DNA of 64,000 bases, taken from positions 1 to 64,000 of the forward strand of contig NZ_JANFNY010000020.1 in the NCBI RefSeq assembly GCF_024437745.1, in the 5' to 3' direction. Positions 33,564-43,054 of this stretch are shown here, piece by piece. This stretch comes from Roseomonas sp. GC11. Lineage in GTDB: Bacteria; Pseudomonadota; Alphaproteobacteria; Acetobacterales; Acetobacteraceae. Position 1 is the first letter of the stretch; every line of letters begins with the position of its first letter. A program made the translations under genes and the position numbers. Below the pieces are notes generated by a model. It worked only from the letters and a program-made list of their open reading frames with translations, ran no database searches and had not been told where the DNA came from.

Positions 33564-35624
33564 ATGGAGTTCTTCCGCAAGCTGCGCCTGGGGCTGGGCC
33601 ACCAGGACCTCCTCTTCGCCGCCGCCATGGTGGTGCTGCTGGCCGTGCTGGTCCTGCCCATGCCGAAATGGCTGGTGGATCTGGGCCTCGCCACCTCCAT
33701 CACCCTCTCCGTGCTGATCCTGATGGTCGCCATCTGGATCGAGCGGCCGCTGGATTTCTCGGTCTTTCCCACCGTGCTTCTGGTGGCGACGCTGCTGCGC
33801 CTCGCGCTCAACCTCGCCACCACGCGCCTGATCCTGGCCGATGGCCATCGCGGCCTCGACGCGGCGGGCAGCGTCATCCACGGCTTCGCCGTCTTTGTCG
33901 TGGGCGGCGACTTCATCATTGGCGTCATCGTCTTCGCCATCCTCATCATCGTGAACTTCATCGTGGTGACGAAGGGCGCGGGGCGCATCGCCGAGGTGGC
34001 GGCGCGCTTCAGCCTCGACGCCATGCCCGGCAAGCAGATGGCCATTGATGCCGATCTCGCCGCCGGCACCATCGACGACACCGAGGCCAAGCGCCGCCGC
34101 AAGGAGCTGGAGGACGAGAACTCCTTCTTCGGCGCCATGGACGGCGCGTCGAAATTCGTCCGCGGTGACGCGATCGCGGCGATCATCGTCACCATCGTCA
34201 ATATCCTGGGCGGCATCGTCGTCGGCACGCTGCGGCATGGCATGCCGATCAGCGGCGCGGCCACCACCTATGTCACCCTGGCGGTGGGCGATGGCATCGT
34301 CTCGCAGATCCCGGGGCTGATCGTCTCCGTCGGCGCCGGCATGCTGGTGTCCAAGGGCAGCGTGCGCGGCTCGACGGACAAGGCCTTCATCTCCCAGCTC
34401 GGCGCGCAGCCCAAGCCGCTCTACCTGGCGGCGGGCCTGGCCGGGCTGTTCGCCGTGCTGCCGGGCCTGCCCTTCCTGCCCTTCATGGCGCTGGGCCTCG
34501 TCGCCGCGGGCGGCGGCTGGCTCGCCCAGCGCAGCGTGCAGCGCGCGGCGGCGGCGGCCGAGGCGGGCCTGCCGGCCGAGACCCCGGCGCGGGAGGAGAC
34601 CATCGCCGAGCTGATCCGGGTGGACGATGTCCGGCTGGAACTGGGCATGGGCCTCGTCTCCCTCACCACCGGGCGGCAGGGCGGGCTGACCGAGAAGATC
34701 AAGAAGCTGCGCCGCTCCTTCGGCCTGGAATTCGGCTTCGTGCTGCCGGCGGTGCGCATCAAGGACAATATGGACCTCGCCTCGGGCGAATACTCGATCC
34801 AGGTGCAGGGCGTGGAAGTCGCGCGCGAGACGATGATGCTCGGCCGCCTGCTCGCCTTCGCGCCCAATGGCCAGGAGGTGGGCATCCCCGGCGTCGACAC
34901 GCAGGAGCCTTCCTTCCGCATCAAGGCGCGCTGGATCGAGCCGGCGATGCGCGAGGTGGCCATGGCCCAGGGGCTGACGGTGGTCGATGTCGAGACCGTG
35001 CTGATCACCCACATGTCCGAGGTGCTGAAGGGCTACATGTCCCAGTTGCAGACCTATGCGGCGACGCAGAAGCTGCTGGAGGGGCTGGAGAAGGAGCACC
35101 AGCGCCTGGTGGGCGAGCTGGTGCCCGGCATCCTGCCCATGGCCACGGTGCAGAAGGTGCTCTCCATCCTGCTGGCCGAGCGCATTTCCATCCGCAACCT
35201 GCCGCTGATCCTCGAGGCGCTGCACGAGGGCGCGACCTTCACCCGCAATGTCTCGATGCTGACCGAGCATGTGCGCCAGCGCCTCAGCCTGCAGATCTGC
35301 CGCGGGCTGGCGCAGGAGGATGGCTACATCACCACCATCCTGCTCTCGCCCGAGTGGGAGCGCGAGGTGGGGGCCGCCATCGTCGAGGAGGGCGAGCAGC
35401 GCAGCTTCGCCATGGCCCCCTCCAAGATCCAGGAGCTGGTCAGCCTGACGCGCACGCGCATCGCCGAGTCCGCCGCGAAGGGGGACTGGCCGGCGGTGCT
35501 GACCTCGGCCGGGGCGCGGCCCTTCGTGCGGCACCTGGTGGAGCGCATCAACCCCACCATCGCCGTCATCTCCCATGCCGAGGTGCACCAGCAGGCCAAG
35601 CTGCGCACCGTCGGCACCATCTGA
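33564..35624 (+). CDS. flhA: FlhA, flagellar export gate protein
   Basis: 686 residues. The N-terminal membrane part includes DLGLATSITLSVLILMVAIW and the highly conserved TVLLVATLLRLALNLATTRL, then VFVVGGDFIIGVIVFAILII and the FHIPEP-type region with AGRIAEVAARFSLDAMPGKQ followed by MAIDADLAAGTI. The cytoplasmic domain from about residue 350 includes FVLPAVRIKDNMDLASGEYS. FlhA is the export-gate platform for chaperone-cargo complexes. Complete and of normal length. Confidence 0.98.
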   Translation: MEFFRKLRLGLGHQDLLFAAAMVVLLAVLVLPMPKWLVDLGLATSITLSVLILMVAIWIERPLDFSVFPTVLLVATLLRLALNLATTRLILADGHRGLDAAGSVIHGFAVFVVGGDFIIGVIVFAILIIVNFIVVTKGAGRIAEVAARFSLDAMPGKQMAIDADLAAGTIDDTEAKRRRKELEDENSFFGAMDGASKFVRGDAIAAIIVTIVNILGGIVVGTLRHGMPISGAATTYVTLAVGDGIVSQIPGLIVSVGAGMLVSKGSVRGSTDKAFISQLGAQPKPLYLAAGLAGLFAVLPGLPFLPFMALGLVAAGGGWLAQRSVQRAAAAAEAGLPAETPAREETIAELIRVDDVRLELGMGLVSLTTGRQGGLTEKIKKLRRSFGLEFGFVLPAVRIKDNMDLASGEYSIQVQGVEVARETMMLGRLLAFAPNGQEVGIPGVDTQEPSFRIKARWIEPAMREVAMAQGLTVVDVETVLITHMSEVLKGYMSQLQTYAATQKLLEGLEKEHQRLVGELVPGILPMATVQKVLSILLAERISIRNLPLILEALHEGATFTRNVSMLTEHVRQRLSLQICRGLAQEDGYITTILLSPEWEREVGAAIVEEGEQRSFAMAPSKIQELVSLTRTRIAESAAKGDWPAVLTSAGARPFVRHLVERINPTIAVISHAEVHQQAKLRTVGTI

Positions 35625-35636
35625 GGCCGCCGCCCC

Positions 35637-36398
35637 GTGGAGGCGGCGCTCGGCCTGGAATCCTGGCTCTCGGCGGAGATCTACCGGCTGCTGCTGGTGT
35701 TCTGCCGGGTGTCGATGACCATGATCCTGATGCCCGGCTTCGGCGAGATCATGATCCCCGGGCGCATCCGCATGATCGCCGCCCTGGTGGCGGCCTTCTG
35801 CATCGCCCCGCTGGCCGGGCCGGCGCCCAGCCCGCCCGGCGCCATCGCCATGGCCGGGGCCATCGGCATGGAGGTGGTGGCGGGGGCCTTCATCGGCACC
35901 CTCTCGCGCATCCTGCTCGCCGCCGTGCAGATGGCCGGGCAGATCATCGGCCAGAGCATCGGCCTCAGCAACGCCTTCGCCTTCGGCATGGGGGCGGACA
36001 ATGCGGCGCTGCTGGGCTCGGTGCTCTATGCCGGGCTGCTGGTGGCGCTCTTCGCCATGGACGGGCACCATGCCGGGCTGCGCGCCCTGGCGGACAGCTA
36101 CAGCCTGATGCCGCTCGGCCAGCCGCTACAGGCGGCCCCGGCGGCGCGCGCCCTGGCCGATGCCACCGCGACCTCCTTCCGGCTGGCGATGCAGCTCAGC
36201 ATGCCCTTCCTGGTGCTGGCGGTGCTGTTCAACGCCGCCCTGGCCGGCATCAACCGCGCCATGCCGGCCATGCCGGTCTTTCTGATCGGGGCGCCGGCGC
36301 TGCTGATGGTGGGCTTGTACCTGATGCGCGAAACCATGCCGGCGCTGGTGACGGAGATGCTGGGCGCCTATGCCGAAGCCTTCCTGCTGCGGCGCTGA
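35637..36398 (+). CDS. fliR: FliR, flagellar export gate protein
   Basis: 253 residues with a GTG start 12 bases after flhA. Multiple membrane helices are visible (YRLLLVFCRVSMTMILMPGF, IRMIAALVAAFCIAPLAGPA, AMQLSMPFLVLAVLFNAALA and others), with the conserved GQIIGQSIGLSNAFAFGMGA and AGINRAMPAMPVFLIGAPAL. FliR completes the export gate. Confidence 0.96.
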   Translation: MEAALGLESWLSAEIYRLLLVFCRVSMTMILMPGFGEIMIPGRIRMIAALVAAFCIAPLAGPAPSPPGAIAMAGAIGMEVVAGAFIGTLSRILLAAVQMAGQIIGQSIGLSNAFAFGMGADNAALLGSVLYAGLLVALFAMDGHHAGLRALADSYSLMPLGQPLQAAPAARALADATATSFRLAMQLSMPFLVLAVLFNAALAGINRAMPAMPVFLIGAPALLMVGLYLMRETMPALVTEMLGAYAEAFLLRR

Positions 36399-36407
36399 GG
36401 AGACGCC

Positions 36408-37502
36408 ATGGCGGAAGAAACCGGCCAGGAAAAAACACTCGACGCCTCCTCCCGCAAGCTCCAGCAGGCGCGCGAGCGTGGCGACCTGCCGATGTCGCGC
36501 GAGGGGGCGAGCGCGGGGCTCTACCTGATCGTCCTGCTGCTGATCTGGATGGGCGGGGGGGCGATCAGCTGGCGCTTTTGCCTGGTGCTGATACCCATGC
36601 TGGAACAGCCGGAGGCCTTCCTGGAACTCTCCGGCGAGGGCTACCGGCAGGCGGCGCGCAGCGTGGTGGAGGCGCTGACGCTGGCGCTGCTGCCCGTCTT
36701 CGGGCTGCTGGTGGCGGGCAGCCTGCTGCCGCACCTGATGCAGAACAACGTGGTCTTCGCCCTGGAGCGGCTGGAGCCCAAGCTCTCCAACCTCTCCATC
36801 ATCGCCGGGCTGCGGCGGATGTTCGGGCTGAAGGGGATCTTCGAGTTCTTCAAAGGTCTGGTGAAGGCCGCCGCCGTGGCCGCGGTCTGCTGGGTGGTGG
36901 GCATGCCGCTCTATGAGCAGGCGGCGCAGCTCACCGGGCTGGACCCGGTGGTCTTTCCCGGGCTGGTGGTGCAGGCGCTCTCCGCCATGCTGCTGGCGGT
37001 GACGCTGGTGGCCGCCGTGGTGGCGGCGGGCGACATCACCTTCCAGCGTTTCGAATATGCCCGCCGCCAGCGCATGACCCACCAGGAAATGCGCGAGGAA
37101 CTGCGCACCACCGATGGCGACCCGCATGTGAAGGCCGCGCTGAGGAAGAAGCGCCGGCAATTGTCGCAGCGGCGCATGCTGGCGGATGTGCCAAAAGCCA
37201 CGGTCGTCATCACCAACCCCACCCATTTCGCCGTGGCCCTGCGCTATGAGCGGGGGGAGGATGCCGCCCCCGTCTGTGTCGCCAAAGGGACGGACCGGCT
37301 GGCCCGGCGCATCCGCGAGAAGGCGCAGGCCGCCGGCGTGGTGGTGATGGAGGACAAGCCCCTGGCCCGTGCCCTCTATGCCTCGGTGGAGGTGGGCGAC
37401 ACCATTCCCCCCATGCATTTCGAGGCGGTGGCCAAGATCATCGGTATCGTCTGGGCCCAGAAGGGGATGCAGAAGGGGCGGCCGCGGGCGGCAAGGGCCT
37501 GA
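36408..37502 (+). CDS. flhB: FlhB, export substrate-specificity switch
   Basis: 364 residues. Membrane helices in the first 210 residues follow the FlhB-type N-terminus EKTLDASSRKLQQARERGDL. The cytoplasmic domain contains the autocleavage motif NPTH (N270-H273) within KATVVITNPTHFAVALRYER. The C-terminal end is AKIIGIVWAQKGMQKGRP. Cleavage switches export from rod/hook to filament subunits. A separate tail-like protein is encoded at 2010. Confidence 0.98.
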   Translation: MAEETGQEKTLDASSRKLQQARERGDLPMSREGASAGLYLIVLLLIWMGGGAISWRFCLVLIPMLEQPEAFLELSGEGYRQAARSVVEALTLALLPVFGLLVAGSLLPHLMQNNVVFALERLEPKLSNLSIIAGLRRMFGLKGIFEFFKGLVKAAAVAAVCWVVGMPLYEQAAQLTGLDPVVFPGLVVQALSAMLLAVTLVAAVVAAGDITFQRFEYARRQRMTHQEMREELRTTDGDPHVKAALRKKRRQLSQRRMLADVPKATVVITNPTHFAVALRYERGEDAAPVCVAKGTDRLARRIREKAQAAGVVVMEDKPLARALYASVEVGDTIPPMHFEAVAKIIGIVWAQKGMQKGRPRAARA

Positions 37503-37563
37503 AACAAAAATCTCGCTGCGTCGCAAAAAATAGACAAGATCGATTGACGCGAGACACCCCCCT

Positions 37564-37570
37564 TGCGAAA
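37564..37570 (+). promoter_or_regulatory. TGCGAAA element upstream of fliL
   Basis: Sense copy 39 bases before the fliL start, followed by TAGGAGG. The gap also contains TCGCAAAAAATAGACAAG at about 37528. Confidence 0.4.
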
Positions 37571-37602
37571 TAGGAGGCATAACAACCCGCCGAGGTCGTT
37601 GG

Positions 37603-38025
37603 ATGATGTCTCCGAAGTTTCGCCGTTCCGTGATGGGTGCCCTGGCCGCCGTCGCGCTGCTGCCTTCGCTGGCTGCACCCCTGGCCCCGGCCATGGCGGC
37701 CGAAGCCGCCCCCAAGAAGGAGTTCGAATTCGTCACCCTGGGCGATTTCACGGTGAATCTGCCCGGTACGAACCGCCGCATGTCCTATGTGGTGGTGTCG
37801 GTGACGCTGGAGACGAAGGCGGAGCAGACGCAGCAGTTCCGTGATCTTTCGCCGCGCCTGAAGCAGGCGGTCCTGCGCCGCCTGATGGCGATGTCCGAGC
37901 GCCAGGAGCTGCGCCCGGGCCGGCTGGATCCCGCGCTGCTGCGCGACAGCCTCTATGACAGCCTGGCGCAGGTCCAGGAGGATGGGCTCAAGGACGTGGT
38001 CATCACCCGCCTGATCCTGAGCTGA
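37603..38025 (+). CDS. fliL: FliL, basal-body-associated stator factor
   Basis: 140 residues. A hydrophobic N-terminal segment (VMGALAAVALLPSLAAPLAP) is followed by the FliL domain: EFVTLGDFTVNLPGTNRRMS, YVVVSVTLETKAEQTQQF, and LKQAVLRRLMAMSERQEL, ending LAQVQEDGLKDVVITRLILS. FliL surrounds the stator MotB. In this copy the N-terminus looks more like a signal peptide than a retained anchor. It follows flhB after a 100-base gap with its own promoter-like element. Confidence 0.9.
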   Translation: MMSPKFRRSVMGALAAVALLPSLAAPLAPAMAAEAAPKKEFEFVTLGDFTVNLPGTNRRMSYVVVSVTLETKAEQTQQFRDLSPRLKQAVLRRLMAMSERQELRPGRLDPALLRDSLYDSLAQVQEDGLKDVVITRLILS

Positions 38026-38029
38026 AACG

Positions 38030-38059
38030 AGGCGGCCGCGGACTTCGCCGCGGCCGCCT
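38030..38059 (+). terminator. Terminator-like hairpin between fliL and flgD
   Basis: AGGCGGCCGCG and CGCGGCCGCCT form an 11-base stem just after the fliL stop, in the convergent gap before flgD. There is no long U run. Confidence 0.5.
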
Positions 38060-38172
38060 GTCATTGAGGGAGGGGCGCGAGCGCCCCATTGCTGTGGCCC
38101 GCGCCCCTCTCGTGCCGGGCCTTTGCCGCGCGCCGCGCGGGCCTGCGGGCTTTCCCCTTCCGCCGCGCGGCG

Positions 38173-38865
38173 TCAGCTGCCGAGGCGCGTGACCTCGCTG
38201 GCATTGACGATCGAGCCATTGTTGAGGACGAGCTGCGTCGTCCCCGTGGTGCTGTCGCGGCGCACTTCCGTCACCGTGCCGCTGAGCGCCACCGTGCCCG
38301 CCGTCTGGCGCGTGCCGCTGCTGTCCTCGCCCACCACCCGCACCGTGTATTTGCCGGCGGCCAGCGCATTGCCGCTGCTGTCCTTGCCGTCGAAGGTCAT
38401 GGTGGTGGTGGCGGCGCTGAGCGAGACGCTGCGCACCACCGAACCATTGGAATTCAGGACCTCCAGCCGGGTGCTCTTCAGCCCGGAGGCGGAGACATCG
38501 ACCGTCATCGGCACCGTCTGGCCGGTCTGGGCGAGGGTGAGGCTGCTCGCCGTGGTCTTGATGGACTTGCCGAGCAGGGCGGCATTCTCGGCCAGGGTGT
38601 CGCCGGCGGTCAGGGCGGAGGAAATGCCCTGCAGCAGGGTGTTGGTCTTGGTCTGCTGCTCGACCTGGGAGAACTGCGCGAGCTGGGCGACGAACTGCGT
38701 CGCATCCGTCGGGTTCATCGGGTCCTGATACTGGAGCTGTGCGGTCAGCAGCTTCAGGAAGCGGTCGAAATCCGAGCTGCTGCTGGAGTTCAGCGTGGTG
38801 GTGGGCGCCGTCGTCGTGGTGGAGGACGTGCCGCTGGTCGCGCTCACGGCGCTGGTGGTGGCCAT
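38173..38865 (-). CDS. flgD: FlgD, hook scaffolding protein
   Basis: 230 residues. The N-terminal signature is FDRFLKLLTAQLQYQDPMNP followed by TDATQFVAQLAQFSQVEQQT, diagnostic of FlgD; the C-terminal part is an Ig/Tudor-like beta domain (LEVLNSNGSVVRSVSLSAAT, then AAGKYTVRVVGEDSSG). FlgD caps the growing hook. It follows fliK on the minus strand by 24 bases. Confidence 0.96.
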   Translation of the reverse strand: MATTSAVSATSGTSSTTTTAPTTTLNSSSSSDFDRFLKLLTAQLQYQDPMNPTDATQFVAQLAQFSQVEQQTKTNTLLQGISSALTAGDTLAENAALLGKSIKTTASSLTLAQTGQTVPMTVDVSASGLKSTRLEVLNSNGSVVRSVSLSAATTTMTFDGKDSSGNALAAGKYTVRVVGEDSSGTRQTAGTVALSGTVTEVRRDSTTGTTQLVLNNGSIVNASEVTRLGS

Positions 38866-38889
38866 TGGAATCTCCCGGCGCGTGGCGCC

Positions 38890-40485
38890 TCAGGCGATGA
38901 TGTCGATCAGGCTGTCCGAGGCGGGGCGGGGCGGGGTCTCGGCTTCGGCGGAGAGATCCCCGGCGCGCTCCTGGGCGGCCTGGGCCAGGCGGAAGGCCTG
39001 TTCCTCGGCCGTCTCGGTGTCCTGCCGCGGCAGGGCGCCATGCTGGAGGTCAAGCCCGGATTGTCCGAGCTGGAGGCCCGCCTGCTCCATCTGCTGCAAC
39101 AGGCTTTGCCTGTCCTGGCGCAGGGCCTCGAAGGTGTCGCTGCGCTCGGCGGCCATGACCACCTGGTGCACCTGTCCTTCGCGGAAGGTCAGGCGCAGTT
39201 CGACGCGCCCGAGCTCCGGCGGGGTGAGTTCGACGGAAACGGTCTGCTGACCCTTCCCGGCGGCATCGGCGAGGCGCAGCACGATCTGCGGCGCGGCCTC
39301 GGCGGCGATGCGGGCATGGTGGGGCGATTGCGGCACCAGCTCCGGCGCCGCGCCCTGCTGGCTGGCCTGCTGGGCCGCCTGGGCGGCGCCGGACTGGGTG
39401 GCCTGGGCCGCGGCCGTGGCGAGCAGCCCGGCCGAGGTCTCGTTGCCGGGCAGCACCACCGGGCTGGCCTGGGCCAGCACGGGCGCGGGCGGCGCGGCAT
39501 GCGGCTGCGGCGGGGCGGGGGAGGAAGCCTTGTCCGCCGCGCCGGCCTGCGGGGTGGCGGGGTGGAGGCTGCTATCCTCCTCCGGCACCAGGGCGGAGAG
39601 CGCGGCATCGGCCCCCACCCCAGCTCCGGCCTGGGGCGTGGCCGCGTCCTGGCCGGCCGTGGCGTTGGCCTGGGCCTCCGCCTGGGCGGCGGCGCGGCTG
39701 GCCGAGGCGGCGGGCCAGGCGGGCGGGGCCAGCGTGGCCCGGCGCGGCGCGGGCTGCGCCGTGGCCTCGGCCCCAGCCTGGCTTTGTGGCAGGGTCTGCG
39801 CCTGGGCCTGCGCGGCCTCGGCGGCTTCGGTGAGCAGGAGCTGCGCGGATTGGGCCTCCGCGGATTGGGCCAGGGCGGCGGCTTCCGCGCCCTCCCCGCT
39901 TTCCGGCACGGGCAGGATGCTGCCCGCCGGCCCGTCCTGGCCGGCCATGGCCGCGAGGGCCTGCGCCGCGGCCCCCTCCAGCGTGGTGCCGGGCGGCGCC
40001 TGTGGCGCACCGGGTGCGGCCTCCCCGGCGGCAGCCCCCACGGCCGCCCCGAGGGTGGCCTCGAGAGCAGCCTGTGTGGCGGCGGCGGCATCCTGCGCGG
40101 CGGCGATGGCCGGGGCCAGGGCCGTCATCTCCGCATTGGCCGCGCCCTCGCCGGTGAGGGTGGCAGGCTGGGCCGGGGTGTTGGCCTGCCATTGCAGGAA
40201 CCCGGCCAATTGGCTGGCTTCCTCGGCGGCGGCGGCGAGCATGTCCCAGGGCAGGTCACCGGCGACCAGCGGGGTGGTGCTGCTGTCGCTGTCCTCCGGC
40301 GGGGCCGGGGCGGCGGCGGTGTCCTCGGTCACGCCGGCCAGGAACTGGGCGAAATCCCCAGGGGCGGACGTATCGGACGGGGTGTCGGGGGCTGTCGCGG
40401 AGGCCGGGCCTGCGCTGCGTTCCCCTTCGCCACGGCCAAGCAGGCGCGCCGGAAGGGCAGCATCGGAGCCGATCGGTATCGCCAT
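38890..40485 (-). CDS. fliK: FliK, hook-length control protein
   Basis: 531 residues from the ATG at 40485, preceded by AGGAAG. The first 420 residues are Ala/Gln/Pro/Thr-rich and low complexity. The C-terminal core (KGQQTVSVELTPPELGRVEL, then RLTFREGQVHQVVMAAERSD and LQQMEQAGLQLGQSGLDL) is the Flg_hook domain that contacts FlhB. FliK acts as molecular ruler and switches FlhB specificity. It is the first gene of fliK-flgD. Confidence 0.95.
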   Translation of the reverse strand: MAIPIGSDAALPARLLGRGEGERSAGPASATAPDTPSDTSAPGDFAQFLAGVTEDTAAAPAPPEDSDSSTTPLVAGDLPWDMLAAAAEEASQLAGFLQWQANTPAQPATLTGEGAANAEMTALAPAIAAAQDAAAATQAALEATLGAAVGAAAGEAAPGAPQAPPGTTLEGAAAQALAAMAGQDGPAGSILPVPESGEGAEAAALAQSAEAQSAQLLLTEAAEAAQAQAQTLPQSQAGAEATAQPAPRRATLAPPAWPAASASRAAAQAEAQANATAGQDAATPQAGAGVGADAALSALVPEEDSSLHPATPQAGAADKASSPAPPQPHAAPPAPVLAQASPVVLPGNETSAGLLATAAAQATQSGAAQAAQQASQQGAAPELVPQSPHHARIAAEAAPQIVLRLADAAGKGQQTVSVELTPPELGRVELRLTFREGQVHQVVMAAERSDTFEALRQDRQSLLQQMEQAGLQLGQSGLDLQHGALPRQDTETAEEQAFRLAQAAQERAGDLSAEAETPPRPASDSLIDIIA

Positions 40486-40567
40486 GGAGTTCTTCCTGTC
40501 GCCGCCATTTTCGCGGTCGGCCCTGGCGCCGGAACGCCAGGGCCAGGGAGGAGCGGGAAGCGGAGTG

Positions 40568-41197
40568 TCAGCCGAACAGGTCGTCCACCGCGCTCTGGCC
40601 GAGGCCGCCCTGGGCGGCGGAACTCGGACCATTGAGCAGGTGGGCGTCCGGGCGGTCGTCGTTCTTCTCTTCCCAGGCTTTGCTGCTGGCCTCCTCGGGC
40701 TTGATGCCCATGAGGCTGACCAGCGTCGTCACCCGCGCCTCCACCTGCCGCATCGTCGACAGGATCTTGCGCAGGCGCTGCCCGGTGATGTCCTGGAAGG
40801 CACAGGCCAGGACGATGCTGGTCGCGGCGTCATTGACCTCCGCGAGGTCCGCGCGGGTATCGGTGGAGGTGCCGGCGTGCAGCCGGCCGGCGGCCGCCTG
40901 TGCCCGTTCCGCCTGCCGCAGGATCTCGAAGGCCGCGCCTTCGGTATCGACCACGACGGCGTCCAGCGTATCGCCGAGCCCGATCGGCGGCGGGGAGAGG
41001 CCGATGACCTCCGCCCGCGTCTCCGCCAGGAGCTTCGACATGCTGCGCATCTCGTCCAGCGCCTGGGTCAGCTTATCGGCTGAGGCGGCGTCCGTGACCG
41101 AACCCAGGCCCAGCAGCCGGTCCACTTCACCCGCGATGGCAGCCGCATGCCCGGCGATCCGGGTCAGCCCGGATGGGGGCGTTGGCGTTCCGCTCAC
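40568..41197 (-). CDS. cheZ: CheZ, CheY-P phosphatase
   Basis: 209 residues, mainly long helices. The CheZ-typical region is ATSIVLACAFQDITGQRLRK, which carries the conserved catalytic-loop sequence (FQDITGQ), and the C-terminus ends QSAVDDLFG, like the CheY-binding tail of CheZ. It removes phosphate from CheY to end the switch signal. It lies 9 bases downstream of cheY, forming a minimal chemotaxis output pair. No cheA, cheW or receptors are seen. Confidence 0.9.
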   Translation of the reverse strand: MSGTPTPPSGLTRIAGHAAAIAGEVDRLLGLGSVTDAASADKLTQALDEMRSMSKLLAETRAEVIGLSPPPIGLGDTLDAVVVDTEGAAFEILRQAERAQAAAGRLHAGTSTDTRADLAEVNDAATSIVLACAFQDITGQRLRKILSTMRQVEARVTTLVSLMGIKPEEASSKAWEEKNDDRPDAHLLNGPSSAAQGGLGQSAVDDLFG

Positions 41198-41206
41198 ACT
41201 GCCCCC

Positions 41207-41569
41207 TTAGCCCACCACAGACGCGATTTTCGCCTTCAGCGTCTCGGCCGTGAACGGCTTGACGATGTACTGCGAGGCGCCCGCCTGTTTCGCGGCGATG
41301 ACGTTCTCGGTCTTGCTCTCGGCCGTCACCATGATGAAGGGCATCTTGGCGAGGTTGGCATCGCCACGGACTTCCTTCAGCAGTTCCAGCCCCGTCATCG
41401 GCTCCATGTTCCAGTCGGAGATGACGAGGTCGTAGCGGGACACCTTGATCTTCTCCAAGGCTTCCGCCCCGTTCCCCGCCTCCTCGACATCCTTGTAGCC
41501 GATCTGGTCGAGCAGGTTTCGCACGATGCGCCGCATGGTGGGATAGTCATCGACAACCAGAATCTTCAC
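41207..41569 (-). CDS. cheY: CheY-type response regulator
   Basis: 120 residues from the GTG at 41569, preceded by AAGGGGG. It is a lone receiver domain with acidic D7/D8, phospho-acceptor D52 (LVISDWNMEPMTG), T82 (MVTAES) and K104 (IVKPF), and is complete for CheY function. The sequence is close to motor-binding CheY proteins and the gene is paired with cheZ. Phosphorylated CheY binds the FliM/FliN switch. Confidence 0.93.
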   Translation of the reverse strand: MKILVVDDYPTMRRIVRNLLDQIGYKDVEEAGNGAEALEKIKVSRYDLVISDWNMEPMTGLELLKEVRGDANLAKMPFIMVTAESKTENVIAAKQAGASQYIVKPFTAETLKAKIASVVG

Positions 41570-41618
41570 GCGCCGGTCCCCCTTCTGCGTCTCGGCGCAT
41601 CTTTCCTCCAAGCTGCGG

Positions 41619-41627
41619 TTTTTCGCA
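41619..41627 (-). promoter_or_regulatory. TGCGAAAAA element upstream of cheY
   Basis: Minus-strand copy (TTCTTGCGAAAAACCG), 58 bases before the cheY GTG and in its direction. Confidence 0.5.
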
Positions 41628-41707
41628 AGAACATTTGGCGCCTCGCTGCGCCGCTGGATACGCAGCGGCGCCCCGCCCCACCCCTCTGCGTGCAGCCTCA
41701 CCCCCTC

Positions 41708-42967
41708 CTAGGGCGCGCCATACCAGGCGGCATTGCCCTGCCCCGGCCCGCCCCCCGGCTCGCAGCGATGCGCGATGCCCCAGCAGGGCACCACCAGCTG
41801 CACCGGCGCGCCGCAGCCCTCGGCCACCGCCTGGCCCAGCCGCAGCGCCGTGGCCGGGCTGGCCGGCAGGGCGCCGAGCAGGGCGGCATCCCCCGCGCCG
41901 GCGCGCATCTGCCGGTCCGCCGCCAGCAGCCCCAGCGGATAGGGGCCGCAGCGCGCATCCTCGGGCACCAGCAGCCCCTCCGGCAGGGCCTGCCGCGCCG
42001 CGCGCAGGAAGGCATGGCGCCGCGCCGGCCGCCACGCCTCGCCCCAGGCCGCGGCGGCAATGCCCAGCAGCAGGCGCGGCCCCTCCGCCGCCGGCAGCAG
42101 CGCCGCCGCGCGCGGCCAGGGCGCCAGCGCCGCCGCCCCCACCGGCTGCTCCCAGGGCGAGGCGAAGCAGGCCGGCAGCAGGCCCAGCCCATCGGCCAGC
42201 TGGCTCGCCAGGCTGTCCTCGCCATCCGTCCAGTGGTCCACCAGCTCATAGCGGAGCAGGTCGCTCACCTCATTGCCCAGCAGCTCGTCCAGATGGGCGA
42301 AGAGGCCGGTGGAGAGCAGCGGGAAGCGGTCATCCCCCTCCGGCGCGTCCCAGGCCTCGCGCGGGATGGGCGGGCCGTCGGCGGCCAGCGGCTCCCCCGC
42401 CACGCTGACGCCGAGCGCGAGCGCCGCCGCCGCCGGCACCATCGCCCAGGCCACCGCCCCGCCCGGGCACCAGCGCAGCAGCGCCGGGCCGGACCAGCCG
42501 GCCGCCTCGGGCAGCACGGGGGAGAGCGCCGCGCCCTCGGGCAGCAGCGTCGCCGCCTGCACCGCCCCGACGGGCGGCAGGCCGGGCACGCGCGCGAGCC
42601 CGGCCGGGCCATGCGTGACACTGACCAGCCCCGGCAGGCCCGGCAGCAGGTGCCACAGCGCCGCCACCAGCCCGCCCCAGACCCCGATCGCCGAGGCCGG
42701 GTCGGGCACCAGCACCCGATCCCCCTGGCGCAGCGCCAGCGCGCCACCCGGCAGCACCAGCGGCCCCGCCGCGCGGTTGGCCAGTGGCGCGATGCAGCTC
42801 AGCCGCCGCACCGCCGCACGCTGCGCCGCCGCATCGCCCAGCCGCCGCAGCCGCGCATCGAAATGCCGCAGCCGCGCCATGCCTTCCGGGGTCGCCAGGT
42901 CGAAGGACAGCATTCCGTCCAGCGGCGTGTCCTGCAGGGGGGGCGCGGCCGGCTTCAGCATCGGCAT
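41708..42967 (-). CDS. Hypothetical protein
   Basis: 419 residues from the ATG at 42967 (GGGAACAGG just upstream); ATG 43012 is an alternative. Not recognised. It is Ala/Gly/Pro/Leu rich, with recognisable blocks LSFDLATPEGMARLRHFDAR, DRFPLLSTGLFAHLDELLGN and VSDLLRYELVDHWTDGEDSL. No signal peptide or enzyme signature. The hydrophobic stretch VWGGLVAALWHLLPGLPGLV is too proline-rich for a clear membrane helix. It lies between cheY and two other unknown genes. Confidence 0.6.
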   Translation of the reverse strand: MPMLKPAAPPLQDTPLDGMLSFDLATPEGMARLRHFDARLRRLGDAAAQRAAVRRLSCIAPLANRAAGPLVLPGGALALRQGDRVLVPDPASAIGVWGGLVAALWHLLPGLPGLVSVTHGPAGLARVPGLPPVGAVQAATLLPEGAALSPVLPEAAGWSGPALLRWCPGGAVAWAMVPAAAALALGVSVAGEPLAADGPPIPREAWDAPEGDDRFPLLSTGLFAHLDELLGNEVSDLLRYELVDHWTDGEDSLASQLADGLGLLPACFASPWEQPVGAAALAPWPRAAALLPAAEGPRLLLGIAAAAWGEAWRPARRHAFLRAARQALPEGLLVPEDARCGPYPLGLLAADRQMRAGAGDAALLGALPASPATALRLGQAVAEGCGAPVQLVVPCWGIAHRCEPGGGPGQGNAAWYGAP

Positions 42968-43054
42968 CCTGTTCCCGCACGGGTTGAGGGTATAGCTCAA
43001 CATTTCACCCACCCCCCGTCAATCGCGCGCTTGACGCCATGCATGGGGACGTCA

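Noticed and set aside
33555-36071. Long minus-strand open frame (838 codons) opposite flhA and fliR
   Set aside because: It is an antisense shadow caused by high GC at third codon positions; the plus strand encodes clear FlhA and FliR.
38089-40635. Long plus-strand open frame opposite flgD and fliK
   Set aside because: Composition is Gly/Arg/Leu-rich shadow sequence, and the minus strand carries recognisable FlgD and FliK.
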